A stretch of 64,000 nt of DNA from Balanoglossus misakiensis (GCA_040954595.2 CM082577.2:7254001-7318000); one strand, 5' to 3'; positions 30,199 through 42,078 are shown, counted from the stretch's first letter. Notes: generated by a model from the sequence alone, not told the origin. A program made the numbers and translations.

Positions 30199-33100
30199 AT
30201 GTACACCGCAGCGGTTTTCGTGGCGATGGTGGTTGCGTGTTCTGCTCATATGAGAGTTACATTCCCGGCGGCACGAAACTACGACTTCGATTGGTTGGAC
30301 GATGTAGAAACGCAACTGCCTTGTGGCATGAGGCGAGGTAAACGGTTTATTTCAATGTCTCTCATTTGAGATCAGAGAGAAGATGGAGGTGAATTCCTGT
30401 GTTAATATGATTTGAATCTTGAGTTGGAAGTGAATTTGATACGAGACCCAATTTGTTGAACGTTGTTTGCACGTATACTTTCTATAAAGGCTGTAGACGT
30501 CCAGTATTATCGTTACTCTCGGCAGGGATGATTAAAATCCATGCCGGATTAGCTTCTTTCCAGATTTTTTTTATAATTAATGTTGCTTAGCTCACTGAAA
30601 TATGCACATTAGCGGATTTTAACAAATTAATTCATAGACTCTTGATACGAATAACATGGTGGTATTTACCACAGCTCCATTGAAGGGATTATTTAAATGT
30701 CAATGTATGCAGAGACTGAATTGAGCTGAGACAACCAGTGATTCGTCATATTTTAGTGAACAGAACAACATAAGTCTATTGAAAGAAACTAAAATACCCT
30801 TGAAAATAATGCCACTCGTGAGCGATTTCGCCCAGATGATACCGCTATAGAAAGTACGGTGTGGGCGGTGGCTTGTGAGTATTGATGCCGGTATATTCTA
30901 GCTCTTTGCGTGTAGTGCTTTATTTTATTGATGCTGGCCATGCAACATTGCAATTACCAGTGGCAATCGGTTGGAAGATCACTGCCTAATCTGTATAGCC
31001 ATTTAAGAGCTAGAAGCTAGATTTCGATTTATGTAAAAAATGGCAGTTTCCTAAAGCAAACCAACTGTGCTTGTACCGGCAATTTCAAACTGTTGTGAAA
31101 CAATCCGCTCGTGATGTAACTTCGCCAAGGTTACCGCTGACAGTGTCCTTGCACAAATTGTACTTGTCATGACATGACGTTAATCGCCTTAAGCCAGTCC
31201 TATCAGGTTAGTGATAGTGCAGATTTCATCCAAGTGTCCACCCTTTGACCATCCATAGTTTTTCCTCGTTTGTGGATATCGTCCATCAGCTCACATTGCG
31301 CAAATTGTTTTCTCACCCCAAACTGTTCATTGGCACTAAAGAACGTTTGTGTTCAAAACGTAGGCTGACATTGCAATCTATAATCACTGTGATATCAAAT
31401 TGGGCGTATCACAACCCTTCTGTTGATTTTGAAAAGTTCCAAGAGTCACCACCTTGTCAAGGTCAAGCATATGTACAGCGATCTAGCAACCAGTGGGCTT
31501 GTTTAATAGTGTTTTAAAGCTGACGCCTTCAACAGCAAATTGGAATTGAAGTTTGGCGGGAACCTTTTGGATCCCTCGTCGTGTGCGCCGCAGCAAATCT
31601 TTGCTTCGAAGAAAAACAACGATTCCAATTAAACTGCCAGAAATCAATCACGATTGTGTTGTCAATAATCTCTTGTGTACTCCTCTTTCACATTTCCCCG
31701 TGTTCCAACACGAGACCTGATGTCGTTCGATTTCTGTGAGATCACTATCAATGAAATCAGTTTGTGATAATTAAATTATAGTATTATCTTGTTCTCGACA
31801 GAAGCGATATTTCCTGTAACAAAGTTCCAAAAGGGACAGGACGTGGTGGTCACATGGCACCAGTCTATAATCCATGAGGTGAGGTACCGGTATCTACCGG
31901 TCATCGTATATTGCATCGCAAGGCCTATGTATTGTATTTTCTGTATTACTTTGTCCCTTCCACGAATTATTAAAACCGACAATGTCAATAATTCCATGGC
32001 GGTACACTCGATCATTACACTTCAACACGATCGAATGTAAACATGTCGACGGTAAAATTTCAAACGCTTTCTATTTCACAGGGCGGTGTGAAAATACAAC
32101 TACTGGATAGCAGTGGCAACGTTTTGTACAATCTGACCAAATCCGACGAAGATGACTATTTGTATAGAAACGATACCAGGCAAGTGTGCTTTGTTGTAAT
32201 ATGTACCTGTAATACCCTGTATGTTCCTTCGCGCGTGTCAGTGACAGAGCACTGTCTTCACTACTCTGTAACAGCGTTGTTATGGAGATGCACGACTGCG
32301 CGCTGCATCGCATACTTACTGATTTTTGCGCAATTTCAGAATTGAAATTCATACAGTATTCTTGCCGGCCGACTATGTGTGCGACGACTGCATCTTGCGT
32401 GTCAGGCGCGAAGTTTCCATTCCGGAGATTCAACTGAAGCGGGATTATCTCAGCTGTGCAGACATCGTCATTGAAGGTGAGCCTGGCCCACTGTTGTATG
32501 GAAAGCCTTGGCTTTTATTAGTAGTCCTTTAGCGGTCAAGGTTTACTAAAACCTAGTGAATAAGAATTGTATCACCAATGCTTTTAGGCAAAATGCGTCT
32601 TTGGATTTGACTTCTTCTGACTGGGCTTCTCTATGTGGGGAAATTTTAACGTATGCCAACTTCAATAGCCTCTCATTTCTGACAGTAATCTCATCGTTGT
32701 AATGTTCGGATATTCGGCTTAATGGAAAAGCATTGTAGGGCTTTATTTTCAATGAGAAATATGGATTTTAAAAAAAAGTAATCATACTCTGAGGGAATAC
32801 CATGTAGCTCCACCTGAACACCCTAACCAGAATGCGACAACACATTTCATTGGTGTGGATTTCAGTTTGATTTGATGAACATGACAGTACGGGTCGAGGT
32901 AGAATAATCCAACATCCATGTTTTAGTGTGTTGCCAGCTTTTACAATGCCTAGTGCGTTCGTCACGATCTGCCGACATACTATATTATTTACAATTCTAA
33001 CGTCCCGCGATCAAACGTTTGTAATGATTGCGTATATTCTGCACCCTCTTGAATATTCATAAGATAACTAAATATTGTTTTAATATTTGTCTCTAGAAAG

Positions 33101-36100
33101 TTTACCATGTCCGTCCGATTGCTCGGGCCATGGCACGTGCGTTAATGGTACGTGTGTTTGTAATAGACTGTACATGGGCGATGCATGCCAGTACAGAGGT
33201 AAGCACGCCCACTCGTCAACCTTATTCTATAGCCACGGTCTTTGTAGTACAATGTATGTGTTTAGTGCAAGCTCAGTGTACGGAAATGCCACGTTTGGTG
33301 ATATATTCCATGTGAACCGCTTGAATATTCAAGATTGTTAACCCGTATTTCATCTAGCTGTGCACTCACTGTCATCAAGTTTACTCTTACTGTACCAGCA
33401 AAACGTATAACTGGGATCTGAAGCAAAGCAGGAGTATTGCTCAATATGGCTGGCTTCAAAAATAAAAGAAATATTTTTGGCAAATATCTTATTTTAGATG
33501 AGTGTGAAGATGACACAGACTGCGGGGTTCATGGTCGATGTATTGACTCGCAGGGAACTTTCTATCCCAAGAAGAAATGTTTCTGCGAAGAAGGGTTCTT
33601 TGGACTGGACTGCAACTTAGGTATTGTCCTTTGTCCTTCCAACATTTGACATTTACTGGTAAAGGTTAAAAAGAGACGGTAGATGGTATGTGAGTTTGGG
33701 ATGAACGGCTACAAACTCAACAGTCTATATTGTCAGAGTATGACCTCTGTGGGCAAGGAAAGCCTCTGAACGAATGCCCCGCGCAGTGCACGGTGGAGGC
33801 GGAAATATTTAAGTACTTGGTTCACTATCATCGATTTATAGACTTGAGATACAAATTTGTATAATTTTTTTGTATTCCAGCGAACCCATCGGATTTTATA
33901 ATCGATGTAACCAGTGATGTTTACAATCATATTCAGCTCAACGAAAACACAGATATGCACATGTATTGGAGAATTTTGGAGGTGGGTCCGACAACAAAAA
34001 TGTTTATTCAACAAAAATGTTTATTCGAACTAGGGCGTGAGTTGAGTACCATGGTATGCGGGTTGAAGAATTCAGCTGACAGACTAAATCAAAATCAAAA
34101 CAATAACTTTGTGAACTTTCCAGAAGTGTTTAACTTTTATTTCGCCGCAATGCAAGTAACAAATAGTGCGAAAATATTAAAATAACATTTTTAAACGCTC
34201 CCTGTTTACAGGAATCATCAGAAATAGAAATAGTTGTCCAGGCTAACACCAATAACTGGATAACGCTTGGATGGAAACCAGCAGGTGAGAGGAACGATAA
34301 AAAACATTCAGTATAATATTGCATTGTATCCGAAAACTAATGGTGCATAAGTGAAATTACATTGATAAATAAATTAATCAGTGTTATTTTATTATTCATA
34401 AACATTTATCCAATAATGGATGAATATTTTTATGATTGCAGATATAACTATAGAATGCAGTACATTTCCCGTACCGCGATCCGGTTACCCCGACCAGCCT
34501 GAAACGGTAGGACATGATAAGCGTTTTGTTTTATCGTCTGGCCGCCAACCTTAAATATAGGACAGTGAGTTTTTCTGTCTGAACTTGAACGATCGTCATG
34601 TGGGCTGTCTCTTTTCAGATTACCGTGTCGTTTGTTTTAGTTAAATTTAATTTCATGCTGTCTTCGTGTTTTTGTGGAAGGGCGAGCTAATCAGACCTAT
34701 GTACTGCGCCGATATGGTCGTTGGCATGGCGATTGGTAATTTGGGCAGAGTGCGAGACCTTTACTCGCGCGACCAGTCGACGCCGCAGGAAGACGCGTGG
34801 TTTGGCGGGACCGACGGCATCACGGCATCCACCGCAACTGACTTTGACGGTGTTACTACAGTGGCTTTCAGGAGACTGCTAATGAGTATGTCTGTTACAT
34901 TATGACGTGATTGGTAAGATCTCAATTTTCCATGGTAACCGTGGCTAAATAAGCCTGTAGGTGACCGCGTCTCATCCAACTTGTGTGTTTCCAAAACAGG
35001 CGCTGAACGATCGGATCATAACATCACAGACTCTGACATGATGTTAGTGTGGGCACGCGGTCGACAACAGGACGATTTCTATCAACACGATGAGTTCAAG
35101 GGTCACGAGCTTTTCAATTCAGATTATCGAGGTTCCACTGTTCTTAACTTTTTTGGTAAGTTATTAACAAGAGCTGTTACATAGTCTTGTAGTGTAGAAA
35201 GGAAAAAAAAAAGAATAATAGACATGTCAAATAATTCACCAATCTCCTAATAAGAACGTCAGGATCCAACCTACGTGATCAATAGATACTCTCCGAAATC
35301 CAGGTGTTCAACCTTTGAAAAAATTGTGTTGTATGCTACATCAGGGACAAAGCCACTCCACGTGGAACGACCGTACATGTAGCCTTGTAGGTATTATTAT
35401 GGAGTACCCAGGCCACCATTTCATTTGGTATGCACGAAAGTTGGCAAACCTATTTGACATTCTGTACAATATACGTGTACAATAAACAGATAATGACGAC
35501 GACGAAGAAGACGGCTGTTACAGCGAATTTCGATATCCAAGTGATTGCGACACAAACGACGATTGCAGCTACCACGCCAAGTGGACCGTCGATTCTGAGA
35601 ACGGAGAAGTGCATTTTGAAATAGTGGCTGTGGACTCACAGGATCGATGGGTCGGCATCGGGTTTTCTGAGGACACGTTAATGGTATGTACATATAGGGC
35701 CCTGTAAATTAATCCACAGTGAACTATGTGCTTTCAGAGGGTTAAAATTTCACGCCCAGCGCCAGTTGTCGTGTTTACGAAGTAATACCATTGTACTTTG
35801 TGGATTTCGTTTTCCTGGGAAATCTCAGTCTTGCGCAATGATTTGTTTTTTTTATTATACTGTCTCACCTGTTTCACTGTCCCTACACTTACACAGTATT
35901 GCCTAACTTCCACCGCAGCGCACGTCGCGTATGTAAACGTGGTATAGTGAAAATGTGCTGAATAATCAGTCGCTATACAATCATCAACATGGCTGATGTT
36001 TTAGTGGGGAGGTTCACCACAGTTAGGAGTAAAAAGCAATTTACCATTTAAAGCAAGTGATGGAGAGAAGACAGATGGTGGTGATGTCAACCACAAAGAT

Positions 36101-36924
36101 ACAGACAGCATCTCTTCCACTGTCAGAACAGTTTACTCGTAAACTGCTCTGACAAAACTCGTTTCTTCCCGTTCACGTCCACCATGCAGACTGACTCCGA
36201 TGCCATTGTCGGGTGGGTGACGGCAGAGGGCGTTGTTGAAATCACGGATCGTTGGATGCCCGGCTACGTAGTGCCACCGCTGGACGCCGAAGACAACGTT
36301 TACAACAAAGCCGGCAGGCATGTCGACGGCAAAACAACGCTGTCATTTTCAAGAAAAATAGTAACGACAGACACTAGCAGGGTAATATCTATTTTGGTTC
36401 TTTTTCGCAAAGTGTGACTTTTAAGAAATACGAGCCATTTATGGATCGGCTTTGATTGTGTTTTGATACAACAAACAATTTTCGATTGTACATAAGTCAC
36501 ATTTATGTCAGTCTTATAATTATTTTCTTCATACCCATGCAGGATTTGTCGTTGATTTGCCCCTACCTCCTGTTTCCGATCAGAGGTGGTTCTTACGACG
36601 CTGCCAGTAAAAGCATTGGTATCCATCGCCAGTTTCCCTTGGTCAGTACCGGGACTGTGTGTTTTCAAGCATGCGGTAGGTAACCATTAAATGATTGCGT
36701 GTATCCAGCTCAAAAATCAAAACCGCCGCATGATTTAATCATCGTCACTTGCTAATACTTGGCCCAATACTTTTTGCCTTCTTCCAGAGTCTCCGACCGA
36801 ACTATCAGTCACAGCCGAAGCGTCGACCACCGCAGATGCTCTGATGAACACCTGTTCCGTCGGAACGCTCTCATTGGCAGTGGCAGTGTACAGTTTCCTC
36901 AGTCGCCATTGGTTGTCCCATTAG
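30199..36924 (+). CDS. Secreted BIM1/X325-like copper domain - EGF - EGF - DOMON - DOMON protein
   Basis: Fifteen exons: 30199-30337, 31802-31878, 32082-32179, 32340-32476, 33097-33198, 33498-33620, 33881-33981, 34212-34284, 34442-34506, 34681-34885, 35000-35155, 35490-35683, 36190-36381, 36543-36675 and 36788-36924. They sum to 1932 nt, encoding exactly 643 residues and a TAG. Residues 1-16 are a signal peptide ending CSA, so the mature protein starts with His17 ([14 protein letters not shown]). Residues 17-150 carry PCG (41-43), WH (65-66), C119-x2-C122 and SCADI (143-147), the layout of fungal BIM1/X325 copper proteins, with H17, H66 and D146 as candidate ligands. EGF modules span about 155-181 and 186-223. 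DOMON 1 spans about 226-425 ([17 protein letters not shown]). DOMON 2 spans about 430-600 and has cytochrome-type [12 protein letters not shown] ... DSDAIVGW, with M490 and H582 as possible heme ligands. The last 25 residues are hydrophobic, like a GPI signal or short anchor. Intron 3 is GC-AG. A surface or secreted redox role is inferred; gene structure is near certain, copper and heme binding are not shown. Confidence 0.9.
33992..34025. repeat. Perfect 17-bp tandem duplication in intron 7
   Basis: CAACAAAAATGTTTATT occurs twice back to back just downstream of the exon 7 donor of the copper/DOMON gene. Confidence 0.9.
36122..36153. repeat. Short hairpin upstream of exon 13
   Basis: GTCAGAACAGTTTAC and GTAAACTGCTCTGAC form a 15-bp inverted repeat with one mismatch around two bases (TC). 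It ends 36 bases before exon 13 of the copper/DOMON gene, so in the pre-mRNA it would fold close to the branch-point region. Confidence 0.75.
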
Positions 36925-37573
36925 GTGACGTCACAGAATCTCAACTGGACTATGTAAATAGACGACAGCGACAAAATAGACGGTGGAATGTTTCGAGTAG
37001 GGCACGACATATCAACTTGTATTATATAAAATACCAGTACAAGATCAGAATATTTTGAAGGCGTTGATACTGAAATGAAATTACTGGCACCCCGCCGACT
37101 CGTGGGATGCGGCCTTCATCAACACTTGTGGCTCACCCGACATTACCACACAGGTGATATCGATCGATGACCTCATAATTGCCGGCGTCAATGGCCGCAA
37201 ATTCCGTCTTGTCGTTACTGATCGAAACGATCCAAGTCACTCTTCGCCAGCTGTTTGAATCACGCACTCTGCACCCAATAACCAAGATACTGTAGTCTTT
37301 AGTCACCTTTTTTGTTGTTACTTTATGTATTTTTTATTGGAATATAAACTATTGTACACACTGGAAAAAATACGATATTATTTACATGTAATTGTCGAAT
37401 ACTTACTTGCGCGTTTCTCGTCACAGGTTGATGACGAGATGATACGCACGTCTACAAGACATACTTTTTTGTTTAGTGACGAAGCATGAAAAGCATGAAA
37501 CTGACGAGAAAAGATCCGTGGAAGTGCCTCTAACAAAAATGGGAAGTTGCTGTACACTTCCTGCTGATAACGC

Positions 37574-37579
37574 AATAAA
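37574..37579 (+). terminator. Candidate poly(A) signal of the copper/DOMON gene
   Basis: AATAAA lies 650 bases past the stop codon of the plus-strand gene, and I saw no closer canonical hexamer. If used, the transcript would end about 270 bases from the TLR stop codon and overlap any long TLR 3' UTR. Confidence 0.3.
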
Positions 37580-37791
37580 TATAGTCATGCAGACATGCAG
37601 CAGGCCTTCTATTTAAATGGGTCATGAAAGAGGGAACTATATTTGGACGAGAGAAGACATTGTTCAGCATTTCAATGACCAAATTGGCCACACCCAATAA
37701 CCTCAAAAGCTAAATTTAATCTGGAATCATTGCGGGCTGAAAGAAAATCAGTTCGGAAATTATATAGTGTATCTGTCAAAGAAATGCTCTA

Positions 37792-37797
37792 TTTAAT
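37792..37797 (-). terminator. Candidate poly(A) signal of the TLR gene
   Basis: ATTAAA on the minus strand lies about 70 bases past the TLR stop codon. A canonical AATAAA lies further away, at 37333-37338. Confidence 0.3.
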
Positions 37798-37867
37798 CCT
37801 CACACACCCTAGACCAAGACTTTAGTATGTGATAATTCCACAGTGTCACGATAATCCTTTCCACGCA

Positions 37868-39993
37868 TCACACCATGTTAATTTGTGATTTCTTCAACGT
37901 TTCACCAAGCTTTGCCCACAGCAAGTTCTGCGCATGCCTATTGTCACTCCATTCGATATGATTGCCCCGTCTCATCAGGTACTGCAAGAGTCCAGGCATC
38001 TTGCCGAGTGACACGTTCTCCTTGAGGATAATGACGGCCAGGTCTCGGTGCTCGTCGAACATCTTCTGGCGAACCATCTCCAGCTCGAAATAACACCACT
38101 CACTCTCGATGAAGTCGTTGGTCACGACGAAGACAGTCTTGCGACTCTCGTCGACGCTTTGAATGATGTTGTCGGCGATGGTTTCTCCGAGGATGAAATC
38201 GCGGAAGTCGAGACAAAGTCTGTAGTTGTGAGGAGGGCCTTCTAGTGTTGGTCTCAAAGTGCCGTGAACCCAGTCTTCGTCCTTGCTGGAATGGGATATG
38301 AAAGCATCGTATTTGAATTCGTCTTCTTCACCTTTCAACTCTTCATAACGCCAGATCTTTCGTTTGATTTCATACACCAGGTACCTACATGAATGAGAAA
38401 TGTTGATAAAGTTAATATATCGTAACAGAAAATAGTATGACGCCGTTGTTAGTAGACTAAAATTAATGACCATTTTCTTGAAGGAACTTGGCACACGTCA
38501 CTTATGTTAATCCTGTCTTTTTCCTGCTAGAATGGGAAATGAAAGCGGTGTTTTTGAACTCGTCGTTCAATTTTCCAGCTCATCATACCGTCGAATTGTT
38601 ATACCATAAGGTGATACACTGATATACTCGTGTCTATAATGTAGTAATGCCACATTCATTGGTTTCAGCCAGTCTTGTATATACGCTTGTCTCGCTTTTC
38701 AAGCTGTGCATGGTTGAATGACCAGCTGGCCACTTTTTATTCGGAGAGAGACTGTGGGTGCAACAATCGTGATCGCATACCATTCACGTTGATGAAGGTG
38801 AACGCACACACAAACTGCTCGTTATGCCAGTCACGTACAGCTGAGCTCATGCATCTCCAATAAAACTTTGTGTGTGTCACTTCAAGACAATTGAGGGCAC
38901 AAATGGTTGCAGCTTCCGTTGTGAACGCATAGCCAGCCAGTCTCAGCAAAAATGTGCTGCGTGTCACGGAATCCAATTATCGCACTTCCTGAAAAATTAT
39001 CAAAGACATATTTCGCACGAAACCGACTTACCTGACTCGCCACCGATGGATAAATAACAGCACACAAAGGGCAAACACCGCAATGCCACACAGGCAACTG
39101 GCGAACACCGTGCCAACGGGGAAGTCGCATTGCAGATCACCCGGGTCGAATTGTGTGAAGTTCAATCCGGATGTACATTTCACATTTTCCGTGAGAACTC
39201 CAACGTCCGTTGTTGCCACCCATGTATGAAACCACGCCAGATCACAAGCACAGTGAAACTGATTGTTTGAAACGCTTAAAGCGGTTAAATTCGCTAGATC
39301 TTGGAATCCAACGTCGGGGGTGATGGCGCTTAATTGGTTGTTCGCGACATATACTCCTCTGACATTCGGGGAACCGCTGAACATTTGCTTTGGCAGAAAC
39401 CGAAGTGAGTTGAAGCTTAAGCCAACATAGATCAAACTTGGAAGGTCGCGGAAGAGGGGTTCTGGTAGAAATGTGAGTCGGTTATCGTTCAGCGCTACAC
39501 GTCTAAGTTTGGTGTTGCGGCGGAATGCATGCCGGGAAATATGTTCTATGTAGCTGGCCGAGATGTGCAAAACTGTCAAACTTGTCAGGGGTCTCAACGT
39601 CTCGTCGGTGATCGCAGAAGTACCTGTGTTGTGATCCAAGTAGAGATGTTCGACTGAGCTCAGTCCTTGCAAAACACTGACCCGATCAAGTTCCAGATGG
39701 TTGTGACTCAGGTCAAGTAATCGCAATTTCTTGAGGCGGGACAAAAGCGCTCCTCCCACGTGGCGAAGTTCGTTGTATTCCAGGTGCAGCGCAACCGTGT
39801 CCGGCGGCAAGTCGTCGGGAATTCGGTCGTTACCCCTGCAGGTGACCCAGAGACCGAGCGCACGGCACGTCTGGCAAGTGCAATACTCGGGCGAACAGGT
39901 CACATTTGTGGCATCAACGCATGTACGCCCGGCCGTCGACGGGCGAACTGACAGGAGAAACAATGCCAGGACTAATCCGGTGTACATGTACAT
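37868..39993 (-). CDS. Toll-like receptor (LRR - TM - TIR), two exons
   Basis: Exon 1 is 39032-39993 (ATG at 39993, donor GTAAGT) and exon 2 is 37868-38384 (acceptor TTCATGTAG, stop TGA). Together they are 1479 nt, giving 492 residues. A signal peptide (MYMYTGLVLALFLLSVRPST) is followed by a Cys-rich cap, about seven LRRs (for example LRLLDLSHNHLELDRVSVLQ), an LRRCT with FHCACDLAWFHTW, a transmembrane helix (about 294-315) and a TIR domain (about 344-485). With a single C-terminal cysteine cluster, this is the vertebrate-type (sccTLR) layout, but the ectodomain is much shorter than the 20 or so LRRs of typical TLRs. TIR box 1 is YDAFISHSSKDEDW. Box 2 is RDFILGETIADNI, where Leu386 stands at the usual BB-loop Pro. 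Box 3 has IEW in place of FW. The gene is convergent with the copper/DOMON gene. It is likely a pattern-recognition receptor; ligand and adaptor are unknown. A second in-frame ATG lies two codons downstream. Confidence 0.94.
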
Positions 39994-39999
39994 GATTCT

Positions 40000-41302
40000 T
40001 CCCCGCTGTAAATTGTACGATGCGGTTCGAAACTGATGTCGCAGTGTAGTGCAGTGCAAGTTAATTTCTCATGCGTAAAGAACTACCACGCTCTGAATAG
40101 TGATAAACGCCCCCCGAGGCCCAAAGACAACTCCCCTCTATTTTATCCAGATTTTTCCGCATTCCAGATGTACAACGTCAAGTGATGATTGAAAAGAACA
40201 GGATAAAGTAAATAAAGTAACTTCATATCAGTGACATAGCACCTCCTTCCGGAAAGCTGACGTATTTCCATTCAGCCCAAAAATCTTAATTATCGACTGC
40301 TGTACCTGCTTTATAATGGAGCTACATGTATGCTGCCACCAATAAAACCCAGACAATCGAACATACAGAGGGAAACTGAAAGGTTTTGAAAAATCAATCA
40401 ATGAATCAATCAATCAATCAATCAATCAAACAAACAAACAAACAAACAAACAAACAAACAAACAAACAAACAGTAAGTTAACCAATCAATCAATCAATAT
40501 CTTTATATCCGTCTATTGCAAAATCTATCAATCAATCAACCAGCCAACCAATCAATCATTCAATCAATCAATGGACCCTACACAGATACATGAGCGGGCG
40601 TGTGTTGGCTTACAGTTTAAAGTGTACGTGTATAAACTAGAGTCTTGCACAATTTCGCTTTGGGGATAATAATTTTGTTCGTAACTTCTGCTTTTATACG
40701 GTCAACTTCCTGATTTCGAATCTTGCCAGAGCTCGTATATGTGATCAATCCGTCACATCTTGGCGCAGTATGCCACCCTGCCCGGCGAACCTTAAAAGGC
40801 GCCCTCAATTGTTCAGACAGCTAATTTTCACAGAGTTGGTATTCTGGTTTCACATACCCTATTCTTGTACAACATACATTTGTGATTAGTGCAAAACATA
40901 CCATTCCATTGTTTTGAATTATATTAGCATTGCACAGAAATCATGTGAGACATATACAAAAAGTTATTTGTAGAGATTTTTTTTATTAAAGTCATTCTCA
41001 ATCTCAGAATGCTACCCTGTATTTAAGTGAAGTGTTGACACAGCAGTGTAAATTATGAACCAAAGGTTAAATTGCATAATAATGCGTGCCTGATTCTTAC
41101 GAAAACATCCCCCTTTATTTTATGCGTGACTTTTGTTTAAATGTTGTTAAAATTCTGTATAAAATTAATATGCTGAGGGAGTTTTAATCATATTTGTAGC
41201 TAGAATTACAACTGTTGCTACTAGTGTTAAAATCAGTGGAACATTAAGAGTGATGTCTTCTTATGGACTTGGTGACATTCGCTCTGTACACTTTATATTC
41301 TC
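40000..41302. other. Spacer between TLR and LENG9-like genes
   Basis: No gene is supported. It contains tetranucleotide repeats and, at 41114-41119, a minus-strand AATAAA that could serve the LENG9-like gene. Confidence 0.6.
40392..40571. repeat. (AATC)n and (CAAA)n simple-repeat tract
   Basis: AATC units change to about a dozen CAAA units (to about 40472), followed by further imperfect AATC and CCAACCAATC blocks up to 40571. It is microsatellite expansion upstream of the TLR gene. Confidence 0.92.
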
Positions 41303-41308
41303 TTTATT
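41303..41308 (-). terminator. AATAAA overlapping the LENG9-like stop codon
   Basis: On the minus strand the last sense codon and stop read GAATAA followed by A, so AATAAA contains the TAA. If used, the 3' UTR would be only about 15 to 30 bases. A second AATAAA at 41114-41119 is a more usual choice. Confidence 0.35.
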
Positions 41309-42009
41309 CATACACATCAACACTCATAGCAGTTTGATAGAAGCCATCATGTCTCTGCCCCTCACTCATTGAGCAGAGGTGCAACGATTCTATGGCCTGG
41401 GCTCCGAAATAATCATCCAGGAATTCGTAATAACTGTTCTGGTCCAGAGATTGGCTTCCGAGTTGCCTAGCAACAGGTCTGGTCAGTTTGACTATGGTCA
41501 TGTGAGGGACGTACTCTTCCCGGTTGCCGGCCAGTTTGACACCGGCCGACTTGAACAGCGATGTGACGTGCTCGTAGAATCTCAACAGCGCTGGTTCTTG
41601 TCGCGGGGCCGTGTAGAGAACACGGTCGCGGAAGACGTTGAGTCCGTCGAACTTCAGCAGCGTGGCGGGAGGCAGGAGACGCGACAGTTCGTGTTTGAGA
41701 TCTCTGAGCACGCCGCACGCGTTCTTCATTTGGGTTTCCGTGTCGATTCTCAGCGTGCAGATAGTCAGGTGAAGCTTAGCGACGGGGACGCAACTGGGCG
41801 CCAGTTTGGGTTCAGTTTCTACCATCTTATCTTGTACCCTCTGCACAGCGGCAGCGATTTCGGGGTTTGTGACTCGCAGCGCCAGGAAGTAATTCGGTCG
41901 GTTCGGATCTTTGCGCGTGCGTCTTGGCGCGGAGGTTGTAGCGCTCTGTGGTTCACGTTCTTCTGCCACTCCATCCACATCTTGGAAATCATCATCATTG
42001 CTATCGCCC

Positions 42010-42078
<69 letters not shown>

